A stretch of 64,000 nt of DNA from Candidatus Pelagibacter sp. HIMB1321 (GCF_900177485.1 NZ_LT840186.1:992001-1056000); one strand, 5' to 3'. Shown: positions 17,178 through 25,722, counted from the first letter of the stretch. Translations and numbers: made by a program. The notes: generated from the letters alone by a model not told the origin.

Positions 17178-18399
17178 AAAGAACATTCCATTAATTGATC
17201 AGCATGACAGATTTGGATTTTGGGGTGGAAAATTTGGTGGAAGTTTTATTCCAGAAACTCTTAAAAAGCCTGTAGAAGATTTAACAAAAGAATTTCAAAA
17301 ACTTAGAAAAAATAAAAAATTTCTTAAACAGCGAGACCATTATTTCAAAAACTATATTGGGTCTCCTACATCCTTTGTAAAATTAGAAAATTTGTCCAAT
17401 CATTTAGGTGGTGCTCAAATTTGGGCTAAAGTTGTTTCTGAAGCAAATGGTGGTGCACATAAAATCTATAATGCAACCGTTCACGCTCTAATATGTAAGG
17501 CTATGGGTAAAAAATACATCGTAGGGGACACAGGTGCTGGATATGCCGGAAAAATGTTGAGTATGGCAGCAAAAAAATTTGGCCTTAAATGTAAAATCTT
17601 TATGGGTGCAAAAGACATCAAGAGACAAAAACCTAACTGTGATGCTATGAGAAAAAATGGTGCAGAAATTGTTCCTGTTTACTCTGGAAGTCAAACACTT
17701 GTGGATGCCGTAAGTGAATGTATGAGATATTGGGTTTCAAATTGTGATAATACGCATATGTGTGTGGGCTCAACAGTGGGGCCAAATATTTTTGTTAAAA
17801 TTTGTGGTTGGAGCACCGCTCAAATCTCACGAGAACTTAAAGTTCAGCTTAAAAAAGAGTTCAAAAAAATTCCAAAAAAAATTAAACTTATAAATTGTGT
17901 TGGTGGTGGAAGTTCAGCTTATGGTTTTTGGAGTGAATTTATTAATTATGATAAAAAACAAATTGAATTAGTAGGAGTTGAAGCTGGTGGGCCAAAAAAT
18001 TCTAAGCTTCATGCAGCACCACTAAGTAGAAATGCAAAGATAGGTGTTTTACATGGTGCAGCTTCTTATGTATGTCAGAATAACGAAGGGCAAATCCAAG
18101 AAACAGAGTCTATAAGTGCTGGCTTAGATTATCCTGGCGTAAGTCCAATTCATTGTTTTTTAAAAGATACTAAAAGAGCAAGATATACATATGCAACTGA
18201 TGAAGATGCATTAAATGCTCATCAAATGGTTACAAAATTTGAAAATCTAAACCCAAGTCTTGAACCAAGCCATGCCTTTGCAGAGGCAATAAAAATAGCT
18301 CCTAAGCTAAGCAAAGATACAATCATTATTGTAAACTCATGTGGTGATGCAAAGAAGGATAGGGATATTCTTAGAGAAAGATTAGGTAAGAAAAGATGA
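17164..18399 (+). CDS. trpB: Tryptophan synthase beta-chain family protein with a remodelled active site
   Basis: TrpB is a PLP enzyme that joins indole and serine. The 411-residue protein aligns with canonical TrpB without gaps through the core and keeps GGAHK with the PLP lysine (K100), CVGGGS, SISAGLDYPGV and LEPSHA. However, many active-site positions differ (E. coli numbering): Glu109 is Asp (D122), Gln114-His115 are Tyr-Ala (127-128), Asn236 is Ser (S251), Ser377 is Cys (C393), Lys167 is Val (V180), and the KRED and PHPYP motifs are KVVS and PNIF. Context trpF-trpB-trpA supports orthology; activity may be altered. Two adjacent ATGs are possible starts (17164, 17167). Confidence 0.82.
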   Translation: MMKLKKNIPLIDQHDRFGFWGGKFGGSFIPETLKKPVEDLTKEFQKLRKNKKFLKQRDHYFKNYIGSPTSFVKLENLSNHLGGAQIWAKVVSEANGGAHKIYNATVHALICKAMGKKYIVGDTGAGYAGKMLSMAAKKFGLKCKIFMGAKDIKRQKPNCDAMRKNGAEIVPVYSGSQTLVDAVSECMRYWVSNCDNTHMCVGSTVGPNIFVKICGWSTAQISRELKVQLKKEFKKIPKKIKLINCVGGGSSAYGFWSEFINYDKKQIELVGVEAGGPKNSKLHAAPLSRNAKIGVLHGAASYVCQNNEGQIQETESISAGLDYPGVSPIHCFLKDTKRARYTYATDEDALNAHQMVTKFENLNPSLEPSHAFAEAIKIAPKLSKDTIIIVNSCGDAKKDRDILRERLGKKR

Positions 18400-19199
18400 G
18401 CGCTTCATTAATTGACCAAACGTTTAAAAATACTAGAAAAGAAAATAGACCAGCTCTACTTACATACACAGTTGCAGGTGATAATAGTAAAAAAAAATCA
18501 TTAGAAATTTTAAAATCAATTTCAAAATATGCAGATATTTGTGAATTAGGTTTTCCCCATAACACACCAATAGCAGATGGAGGACAAATACAAACTAGCG
18601 CTTACAGAGCTATTAAAAACGGAGTTAAGATAAGCGATGTTTTTTCAATAGCTAGTCAATTTAAGAAATCAAAAAAAAATAAACCAATTATTTTAATGGG
18701 TTATTACAATATGATTTATCAATACAATGAAACTAAGTTTATTGAAAAATGTAAAAAATCAAAAATTGATGGATTGATTGTAGTAGATCTGCCCTATCCA
18801 GAAAATAAAGCTTTTGCTTTAAAATGTAAAAAAAAAGGAATTAATTTTGTTCAGTTAGTTTCTCCAACAACATCAAAAGAAAGGTTAAAACAAATCATCA
18901 AAGATAGTCATGATATGGTTTATTATATTTCAATGCTATCAACAACTGGAGGTAAACTAAAAGTTGCACCTAAAAAAATTCTAGAAAGATACAATAAAAT
19001 TAAATCATTAAATAAAAATAAGAACATAGTTATTGGATTCGGTATCACTGAAAAGACAATTAAATCCCTTAAAAAAGCAGATGGTTTAGTTGTTGGGAGT
19101 GCAATTTGTAAGGAAATAACTAACTCTATTAATAAGAGACAAAATGCTGTCACAAATGTTACTAATATTGTCAGAAAATTAAGAAATAAAATTAAATGA
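18396..19199 (+). CDS. trpA: Tryptophan synthase alpha-chain family protein
   Basis: TrpA cleaves indole-3-glycerol phosphate. The 267-residue TIM barrel keeps both catalytic acids, E50 (Glu49 in E. coli) and D61 (Asp60). It also has the VDLPYPE segment, VYYIS, GFGI and the phosphate-binding GSAI. The usual PFSDP loop reads PHNTP, so Asp56, which makes the inter-subunit salt bridge to beta-Lys167, is Thr57; loop 6 reads MLSTTGG instead of RAGVTG. It overlaps trpB and accD by 4 bases each. Confidence 0.85.
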   Translation: MSASLIDQTFKNTRKENRPALLTYTVAGDNSKKKSLEILKSISKYADICELGFPHNTPIADGGQIQTSAYRAIKNGVKISDVFSIASQFKKSKKNKPIILMGYYNMIYQYNETKFIEKCKKSKIDGLIVVDLPYPENKAFALKCKKKGINFVQLVSPTTSKERLKQIIKDSHDMVYYISMLSTTGGKLKVAPKKILERYNKIKSLNKNKNIVIGFGITEKTIKSLKKADGLVVGSAICKEITNSINKRQNAVTNVTNIVRKLRNKIK

Positions 19200-20125
19200 A
19201 TTGGATTACCAAAATAATTAAAGCAGGTGAAAAAATCAAAACTGCAATTCACAAAAGAGCATCTAAAGAAGAGATAGCAAAAAGTGATTGGACTTCATGC
19301 TGCAAAGGTCCAATTCTTAAAAAAGATTTAGAAAAAAATCTATGGGTTTGCCCAGATTGTAACAAACATCACAGAATTAAACCTAATCAAAGATTTGATA
19401 TTCTTTTTGGTAAGAATAATTATGAAATTTTTAAAACACCAATTCCTAATGATGATCCTTTGGAATGGAAAGATTCAAAACCTTACAAAGATAGATTAAA
19501 AAGTGCTCGTAAAAAAACTGGTCTTGATTGTGGAATGATGGTTGCTTGTGGAAATATCAATAACATTAAGGTAACTGCTGTTGCATCTGATTTTGATTTT
19601 TTAGGAGCATCAATGGCCTCTGCTGAAGGAGAAGCTTTCTTATATGGAATTCAACATGCAATAGAAAATAAAACTCCATTTATTTGTATTAGCGCTGGTG
19701 GTGGAATGAGAATGATGGAAAGCTTAATTTCATTATCTCAAATGACTAGAACCACATTGGCAATCAATGAATTGAAAAGCAATAACCTTCCTTATCTTGT
19801 GTTAATCACAGATCCAACTGCTGGAGGAATAACTGCCTCTTATGCAATGTTAGGTGATATTCACATTGCAGAACCTGGATCATTAATTGCATTTGCAGGG
19901 AAAAGAGTAATCCAAGGAACCGTTAAAGAAGAACTACCTGAAAATTTTCAAACTAGTGAATACGTTCAAAAGACAGGATTTGTGGATTTGATAGTTGAGA
20001 GAAAAGATCTGGCTGAAAAAATTGGAACTTTATTATCAATATTGTTAAAGAAAAATTCTGTTATAAGCACTGAAGAAAATGAAACTTCAGAAGATAGTCA
20101 GTCGCTTACAAGAGCTGCATCCTAA
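19196..20125 (+). CDS. accD: Acetyl-CoA carboxylase carboxyltransferase subunit beta
   Basis: AccD, with AccA, transfers CO2 from biotin to acetyl-CoA for fatty acid synthesis. The 309 residues show the family N-terminus (MNWITKI), a partial zinc ribbon (CC near residue 37, CPDC near 52), DSKPYKDRL, TDPTAGGITASYAMLGD and IAEPGSLIAFAG. Oxyanion-loop motifs deviate: GGSMG reads GASMA and SASGGARMQE reads SAGGGMRMME. It is co-located with folC as in many proteobacteria, and folC begins 47 bases before its stop. Confidence 0.88.
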   Translation: MNWITKIIKAGEKIKTAIHKRASKEEIAKSDWTSCCKGPILKKDLEKNLWVCPDCNKHHRIKPNQRFDILFGKNNYEIFKTPIPNDDPLEWKDSKPYKDRLKSARKKTGLDCGMMVACGNINNIKVTAVASDFDFLGASMASAEGEAFLYGIQHAIENKTPFICISAGGGMRMMESLISLSQMTRTTLAINELKSNNLPYLVLITDPTAGGITASYAMLGDIHIAEPGSLIAFAGKRVIQGTVKEELPENFQTSEYVQKTGFVDLIVERKDLAEKIGTLLSILLKKNSVISTEENETSEDSQSLTRAAS

Positions 20126-21347
20126 AGAAATTGATCTAAGCTTAGATCGAATTTTAAATCTTTGTAAAAAATTAGATAATCCTCAAGATAAAATTAAAGC
20201 AATTTCTGTTGTTGGGACTAATGGTAAATACTCAACAATACAGGCCATGTATGCAATACTTAAAAAAGCAGGATTTAATTGTAACATTTATACCAGTCCT
20301 CACATTAGAAAAATAAATGAAAGGTTTGTTTTCAATAATAAAGAACTTAATGATGAAGAATTAACAAATCTTTTAGAAAAGGTTGAGAAAGCTAACAATA
20401 ATGAGCCAATAACATTTTTTGAAATTTTAACTGCTGCTTACTTTTTTAAAGCAGCAGATTATCCAGAAAATATCAATTTAATAGAAACTGGACTATTTCA
20501 TAGATTTGATGCAACTAATATTTTAAATCAAAACCTAGCAAGTGTTGTAACATCAATAGGTTTGGATCATTTAGATTGGCTTCCAAAAGATGAACAAACC
20601 GTTGAAAAAATTATTTTTGAAAAAACGACCAAATTATTAAATTCAAATATTGTTGTTGCAAAACAAAGCTCAAATGAAATTACAGAGCATATTAAAAAAA
20701 CAATAAAAGAAAACAAATCAAAAAGATTATTTTTTAATCAAGATTATAGTTATTCAGAAAATGAAAATAATTTCTTTTATTATGAAGATGAATTTGGAGG
20801 AATTAAACTCCCAAAACCTAATGTAAATGGTCAATTTCAACTTGAGAATATATCTACAGCAATTGCAACACTAAGAATAATTAAAGAAATTAATATTAAT
20901 AATGAACATATTAAAGATGGGATTACTAAAATTGAAAGTATAGCAAGACTGCAAGAAATTACTGAGGGGAAGTTAAAGGATTTGGTTAGAGAAAATAGAT
21001 TATTAGTAGATGGATCACACAACCCACTAGGTGCTAAAGTTTTAAATAATTATTTAGAAAATTTAGACTGTAAAAAACATATTATTCTTGGGATGATGGC
21101 TAATAAAGATCACCAAAAATATATCAGTTACTTTAATGAAATTGAGACCTTGACCACAATAGATATTCCTAATCAACCAAATGCAATTGCTGGAGAAGAT
21201 TTAAAAAATAAACTAAATAACGTTAAAAATGTTCAATACAAGGAAGACATTTTTGAAGCTATTAAGTCAATTCCAGTTAAGAAAAACGACTTGATCTTAA
21301 TTACAGGATCTTTGTATTTAGCTGGTGAAGTATTGAATTTAAATTAG
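20079..21347 (+). CDS. folC: Folylpolyglutamate synthase / dihydrofolate synthase
   Basis: A Mur-ligase-type enzyme that adds glutamate to (dihydro)folates. The 422 residues keep the N-terminal LHPKEIDLSLDRI motif, FFEILTAAYF, SIGLDH and VDGSHNPLGAK. The P-loop reads GTNGKYST, with Tyr51 in place of the usual Gly, and the GLGGRLDATN motif reads GLFHRFDATN. The conserved N-terminus lies partly inside accD, so the 47-bp overlap is real and not a start-site error. It converges with trxA (4 bases). Confidence 0.87.
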   Translation: MKLQKIVSRLQELHPKEIDLSLDRILNLCKKLDNPQDKIKAISVVGTNGKYSTIQAMYAILKKAGFNCNIYTSPHIRKINERFVFNNKELNDEELTNLLEKVEKANNNEPITFFEILTAAYFFKAADYPENINLIETGLFHRFDATNILNQNLASVVTSIGLDHLDWLPKDEQTVEKIIFEKTTKLLNSNIVVAKQSSNEITEHIKKTIKENKSKRLFFNQDYSYSENENNFFYYEDEFGGIKLPKPNVNGQFQLENISTAIATLRIIKEININNEHIKDGITKIESIARLQEITEGKLKDLVRENRLLVDGSHNPLGAKVLNNYLENLDCKKHIILGMMANKDHQKYISYFNEIETLTTIDIPNQPNAIAGEDLKNKLNNVKNVQYKEDIFEAIKSIPVKKNDLILITGSLYLAGEVLNLN

Positions 21348-21661
21348 ATGTTTTTTTCTAAAAATTCTTTCATGTGCCCCTCTGGAACACCGCCTACCTT
21401 TCTATCAACCTCAACACCTTTTTTGTAGACAATTACAGTAGGTACTCCTCTTATCCCCGCAGCACTTCCAGTATTAATTCCACCATCTTCTATATCTGCA
21501 TAATAAAAACCAGCTTTTTCTTTATATTCATCTGATAGTTTATCCATCACAGGTTTCAAAGCCTTACAAGGGCCGCACCATGCAGCAGAAAATTGAATTA
21601 CTGATACATCTTCATTTTTGATTTTATTTTCAAAATCTTCGTCTTTAAAATCTATAAGCAT
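21344..21661 (-). CDS. trxA: Thioredoxin
   Basis: A 105-residue cytoplasmic thioredoxin without signal peptide. The redox motif WCGPC is at about residues 28-32, followed by the cis-proline region GVPTVIVYKKG and the C-terminal helix. It reduces protein disulfides and supplies ribonucleotide reductase. It is convergent with folC, a common alphaproteobacterial neighbourhood. Confidence 0.94.
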   Translation of the reverse strand: MLIDFKDEDFENKIKNEDVSVIQFSAAWCGPCKALKPVMDKLSDEYKEKAGFYYADIEDGGINTGSAAGIRGVPTVIVYKKGVEVDRKVGGVPEGHMKEFLEKNI

Positions 21662-21727
21662 AGTACTGATATAGTTGAATAAAATGAATATTCAATGATC
21701 AAAAACAAATTTTTTTAATTTTATCAA

Positions 21728-23173
21728 CTAAGCGTCAGAATATTTTTGCTCTAAATTCATGACGTAGTCATTAATTCCGTCAAGAAACTTAAGCTTTTCA
21801 TCTACAGTTTTAAATGAAAACATCTTGTCATCATTTTCTCTTATTTCATCACACTCTGAGTAAAAAGCTGAAACAGTCCACCATTTCTCTTTATTTGTAC
21901 TTAGTATTCTTGATGCAATTCTTCTTTTAATTTTTTTATGTATTTCTTTAGGTAAAACTTCTGGTGCCTCATTATAAATTAGTCCATGACCAAAAGTCAC
22001 TAATCGATCATCTTGAAATTTATCTAATAATGCAAATTTTTCTTTCCAGTCACTGCTATGAAACTTTGGAAACAAAGCTTCATCTTTTGATGAAATAAAG
22101 CCCCCAGAATAAATTGATTCTTCTGGTTCTATATCTTCTTGAGATGCGGTCTCTATTTTTTCTTCAGCAGCTTCTTTTAAAATATTACAAATATCTTGTG
22201 AAAACTTTTCATTTTTTTTCATCAGTTCAGCTCTTTTATTTAGCAAGTTTTCACCAATTTTTTTATAAGGATCTACTTTCATTCCCAAACTTTTATCTAA
22301 AATGATGGGTGCTTTATTAGCTTTAATAGTTTTATAGAAACGAGGAGATTTTTTCATTTCTTTTTTTAAATCTTGATAATTTAATTTTTGGAGTTCTTCT
22401 ATATTTGCCGATAAATTGACTGCTTGTCCCCATTTATAAACTGGATGCATACATGAGTTAGGATGAAGAGGCGCAACTAGAAATAAATAATTTTTACCAA
22501 AAAAGTTTTCATTTATTGTGAACATTTTTTCCTGTTTAATTAAGTTCTCTACAACTACTTTGCTTCTAGTTTTTAAATATTCATGCCATAAATCTGGTTG
22601 CTTATCTTTTAACAAACCTAAAACTTTAACAGTTAATTCAGTATCAAATAATGCTGAGTGAGCATCTTTAGAGTCGAAACCATTTAATCTTGCTAAAGAC
22701 TCTAGTTTCATTGATTTATTACCTTTAGGATTAAGTTCCGTTTTTAAAACATTTTCATCTACTGCAAATGCAGCTTTGATCATATTCAAAGCATCATGTC
22801 TTGCATTTCCCTCCGTATTAATTAGGTAAGGTTTTCTTAGAGATTTAAAAAATTCTCTTCTTAATATTTCATCATCAAAGCCAACACTAGAAAATCCCAT
22901 AAATGTGGCTGGTGACCATTCTCTGAATTTTTTCTCTAATTGGGCGATCATCTCATAATGGCTCAAGTTTCCTTTTGTAATTAAATCCACGTTTGATTTA
23001 TTAATACAAAGTGCAGTTGCTGATGGAACTCTGTCTTGAGGCATTCTACAACGAGCAGAAAACCTTTCTTTTTCCTTGAAATTCTCATCTAACAGGATCG
23101 CACCCACTTCAATCATAGTTGCCCAATCTAATTGAGCAGAATCTGTTTCTATATCCCAAATTACGTAATTCAA
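21728..23173 (-). CDS. sbcB: Exodeoxyribonuclease I
   Basis: A DEDDh-family 3'-5' single-strand DNA exonuclease. The 481 residues match ExoI in length. Visible are WDIETD (catalytic D and E, residues 6-11), GFSSVGFDDEILRR and the final AHSALFDTELT. The C-terminal half corresponds to the SH3-like and helical ExoI extension. It overlaps the upstream nuclease gene by 4 bases, so the two are translationally linked. Confidence 0.9.
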   Translation of the reverse strand: MNYVIWDIETDSAQLDWATMIEVGAILLDENFKEKERFSARCRMPQDRVPSATALCINKSNVDLITKGNLSHYEMIAQLEKKFREWSPATFMGFSSVGFDDEILRREFFKSLRKPYLINTEGNARHDALNMIKAAFAVDENVLKTELNPKGNKSMKLESLARLNGFDSKDAHSALFDTELTVKVLGLLKDKQPDLWHEYLKTRSKVVVENLIKQEKMFTINENFFGKNYLFLVAPLHPNSCMHPVYKWGQAVNLSANIEELQKLNYQDLKKEMKKSPRFYKTIKANKAPIILDKSLGMKVDPYKKIGENLLNKRAELMKKNEKFSQDICNILKEAAEEKIETASQEDIEPEESIYSGGFISSKDEALFPKFHSSDWKEKFALLDKFQDDRLVTFGHGLIYNEAPEVLPKEIHKKIKRRIASRILSTNKEKWWTVSAFYSECDEIRENDDKMFSFKTVDEKLKFLDGINDYVMNLEQKYSDA

Positions 23174-23856
23174 TTTGCCAACCTTTGTGAATAAAATTGT
23201 TCTACTTTTTCCATAAATAGATTTTGATAATTCTTAAATCTTTCACCATCAATCACAAACCTTTGAAAAATATTATCTTTTGTACATAAAAGAATAGCTG
23301 CTTGAGTGATATTTGAACCATAAACAGTGTTATGTGCTAGTCCGTAAGCAGCGCATTGTAGATAATAATCATCAATCCATTCATCTTTTTTTGGCTTATT
23401 ACTTTGTTTAAAATCTATAATGGTTTCTTTATTTTCGTAAATACCAATACAGTCTGCTGCCCCTGCATATTTTCCAGGATAGTACAAAGTTGCTTCACAT
23501 CCCCAAATTTCATTTAATTTATCTCTAAGTCCATTTTCAATAATTTGATCTGCCATCATTTTTTCTCTTGTATTATCACCAAGTAAATCTAAATTTAATT
23601 TTCCTAATAAAAATTTTTCTAAATAATCGTGCATTGAACTACCTCTGGTAGTTGCTTCTCTTGAAATAGCTTCAGCTTGTTTGTGTCCAACTCTTTTTTT
23701 CCACTCTTCTAATTTAGCTTTTTTCTCTTCAGATTCTGTTGCTTTTAAAATAGTTGTCACTGATGGAAGGTTTTCTTGATTAACAGAGTAATGTCTTGAA
23801 CCTTTAAATATTGATCTGGTAGATTTTGGATAAGTGTATTTATTATTCCACTGCAT
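23170..23856 (-). CDS. PD-(D/E)XK nuclease related to mitochondrial genome maintenance exonuclease 1 (MGME1)
   Basis: A RecB-like nuclease of about 228 residues. The catalytic core appears as AGAADCIGIY followed by TIIDFKQSNKPK (the D...DxK motif) and a downstream YYLQCAAYGLA helix. The segment LPSVTTILKAT plus an EEWKKRVG helix is characteristic of the MGME1 group. I chose the ATG at 23856; an in-frame start at 23925 would add 23 poorly conserved residues and overlap rmuC. It sits between rmuC and sbcB, suggesting DNA end processing. The exact substrate is unknown. Confidence 0.8.
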   Translation of the reverse strand: MQWNNKYTYPKSTRSIFKGSRHYSVNQENLPSVTTILKATESEEKKAKLEEWKKRVGHKQAEAISREATTRGSSMHDYLEKFLLGKLNLDLLGDNTREKMMADQIIENGLRDKLNEIWGCEATLYYPGKYAGAADCIGIYENKETIIDFKQSNKPKKDEWIDDYYLQCAAYGLAHNTVYGSNITQAAILLCTKDNIFQRFVIDGERFKNYQNLFMEKVEQFYSQRLAN

Positions 23857-23893
23857 GTGATTTCTTATAGTCGGTATTGTCGAAAAAAAGAAA

Positions 23894-24991
23894 TTAATTT
23901 TTAAACTGTCTAGTTCGTTCAACAAATTTTTCTACATTTTCTGTTTGTACAGCTTTCTCAACCTGTTCGGGATCTTTAATACTTTCTAAAGTTCTTGTAA
24001 TTGATCTTGCATCGGTTCCAAATTTATCAACAACCCCCATCGCATCTTCTAATTTTTTTCGAAGTGTAATGATGTTTTCGAAATGTTTTGAAAATCTTGT
24101 ACTGATTGTTTTTAAATGATTATAAATTTCAGTAGCACCCTTTTGTACTTTCAAAGATTGAAATCCCATATGTAAAGATTGTAAATAAGCTGAAAGTGTA
24201 TTTGGACCACAGATTACAATTTTATATTTTTTCATTAATTCTTGAGTTAATAGCTCTTTAGTGCTTGGGTCTTGGTACTCAGTTAACTCTTTGTATAAAC
24301 TCTCTGTTGGTGCATAAACAATTGCAAAATCTGTAGTTTTAGGTGGAACTATATATTTTTCATTTACACTCTTTGCTTTTGCCTTAAAAGCACTAGCCAA
24401 TTTAGCTCTGGCATCTGCAACAGCCCTTTTGTCTTCCGCGTCATGACCATCGGTAATTGCCTTGAACTTTTCAACTGGAAAATGACTATCAACTGGTACC
24501 AAAACATCTCCCTGAAGTTTGATTGCAAATTCTACATTTTCACTAGTATTTTCTTTCATCTTCACATTGGTCATAAACTGTGAAGCAGGCAATAAATCTT
24601 TAATTAATGCATCTAGAGAAAACTCTGCAAGTGTTCCATATTTTTTAACCCCAGCTAAAATTTTGGTTATACCCTCTTGGCTTTGATTTAATAATTGAAC
24701 TTGTTGATTAAAGCTTCCAACTTTCTCCTCAACTTTAGTTAAGGTTTCTGTCATATCTTTAGTAACTCCAGTAGATAAGGCATTAAATGAGGTCGACATA
24801 GACCCCAATGAATTATTAATTGTTGTATTTAAAGTGTCTTTTAAATTTGTAATCTCTAACTTTAAATTAGCCATCTCTTCAGCTTCTTTATTCTCATTTT
24901 CATCTTTAGGCTTAGATTTTAAATTTAAATAAAGAATTGTAGAAGCTATTCCAGTTAACAAAACCAATACAATTAATAATACAATATCCAT
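23894..24991 (-). CDS. rmuC: DNA recombination protein RmuC
   Basis: RmuC limits inversion between short inverted repeats and has a restriction-endonuclease-like fold. The 365 residues start with a membrane segment (about residues 3-22), then a coiled-coil region (about 30-110), then the conserved domain with VPVDSHFPVEKF, FAIVYAPTES and ICGPNTLSAYL. It is the first gene of a rmuC-nuclease-sbcB group. Confidence 0.92.
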   Translation of the reverse strand: MDIVLLIVLVLLTGIASTILYLNLKSKPKDENENKEAEEMANLKLEITNLKDTLNTTINNSLGSMSTSFNALSTGVTKDMTETLTKVEEKVGSFNQQVQLLNQSQEGITKILAGVKKYGTLAEFSLDALIKDLLPASQFMTNVKMKENTSENVEFAIKLQGDVLVPVDSHFPVEKFKAITDGHDAEDKRAVADARAKLASAFKAKAKSVNEKYIVPPKTTDFAIVYAPTESLYKELTEYQDPSTKELLTQELMKKYKIVICGPNTLSAYLQSLHMGFQSLKVQKGATEIYNHLKTISTRFSKHFENIITLRKKLEDAMGVVDKFGTDARSITRTLESIKDPEQVEKAVQTENVEKFVERTRQFKN

Positions 24992-25029
24992 GATTCTTTG
25001 TATTATATCATATTATTGATTAGAAAGAT

Positions 25030-25722
25030 TTAATTCTTAGAAAGTAATTTAACCAAACTTTGTAAATTCCTGTTTTTAGATGAAGACTTTGAAATCATCA
25101 TGCAAGCCTCAGAATTTAATATTTCACCATCTTTTAATATTCTTAAGTTATTAGCTCTCAAAGTCTCTCCAGTAGAAGTAATATCTGTAATGATTTCTGC
25201 AGATCCTGTGAAAGGATAAGTTTCGGTTGCTCCCAAACTATCAACTAATTTAAATTGAGTTACTCCTTTAGAAAACAAAAAATCTCTAGTTAAATTTGGG
25301 TATTTAGTTCCAACTCTTAGTCTTTTTTTCTTTTTGTCTTTAAATTCAAATGCAATTTCTTCTAAATCTGCAATTGTTTGAACATCAATCCATTCATCAG
25401 GTATTGCAACAACTAACGTTGCTTTTCCAAAATTATATTTCTTTGTTACATTTACCTTATTTTGAATATTAATTTCACTTTCTTTTAATAAATCAAATCC
25501 TGAAAATCCCAGATCTAAAGAACCATCTCCAAGTCTTTGGATGATTTCTCTTGCATGTAAATAAACAACTTTAATATTATTTTTATTTTTAATAGAACCA
25601 AAGAGATCTCTCTCACCTCTTTCTGAAACAAGTTTTAATTTTTTCTTTTTAAAGATATTTAATACATCTTTTCGAAGTCTGCCTTTACTTGGAATACCTA
25701 TATTTATCACATCTTTGATCAT
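25030..25722 (-). CDS. hisG: ATP phosphoribosyltransferase, short form
   Basis: The first enzyme of histidine synthesis. The 230 residues lack the C-terminal regulatory domain of long HisG, so this is the short form that needs HisZ, which is encoded just upstream. Motifs include IGIPSKGRL, LDLGFSGFDLL and the phosphate loop EIITDITSTGETL. It overlaps hisZ by 4 bases in a hisS-hisZ-hisG operon. Confidence 0.93.
   Translation of the reverse strand: MIKDVINIGIPSKGRLRKDVLNIFKKKKLKLVSERGERDLFGSIKNKNNIKVVYLHAREIIQRLGDGSLDLGFSGFDLLKESEINIQNKVNVTKKYNFGKATLVVAIPDEWIDVQTIADLEEIAFEFKDKKKKRLRVGTKYPNLTRDFLFSKGVTQFKLVDSLGATETYPFTGSAEIITDITSTGETLRANNLRILKDGEILNSEACMMISKSSSKNRNLQSLVKLLSKN

Noticed and set aside
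18540..18590. Loss of a TrpA catalytic aspartate
   Set aside because: At first the change of PFSDP to PHNTP looked like loss of the catalytic Asp60. Counting from Glu49 shows Asp60 is the Asp of ADG, which is kept (D61); the lost residue is Asp56.
19280..19370. Broken zinc ribbon in AccD
   Set aside because: The first Cys pair reads CC rather than CxxC. I recall that several alphaproteobacterial AccD proteins lack these cysteines, so it is not strong evidence of altered function on its own.
23857..23925. N-terminal extension of the MGME1-like nuclease
   Set aside because: It overlaps rmuC and adds residues with no family match; the ATG at 23856 is preferred, though not proved.
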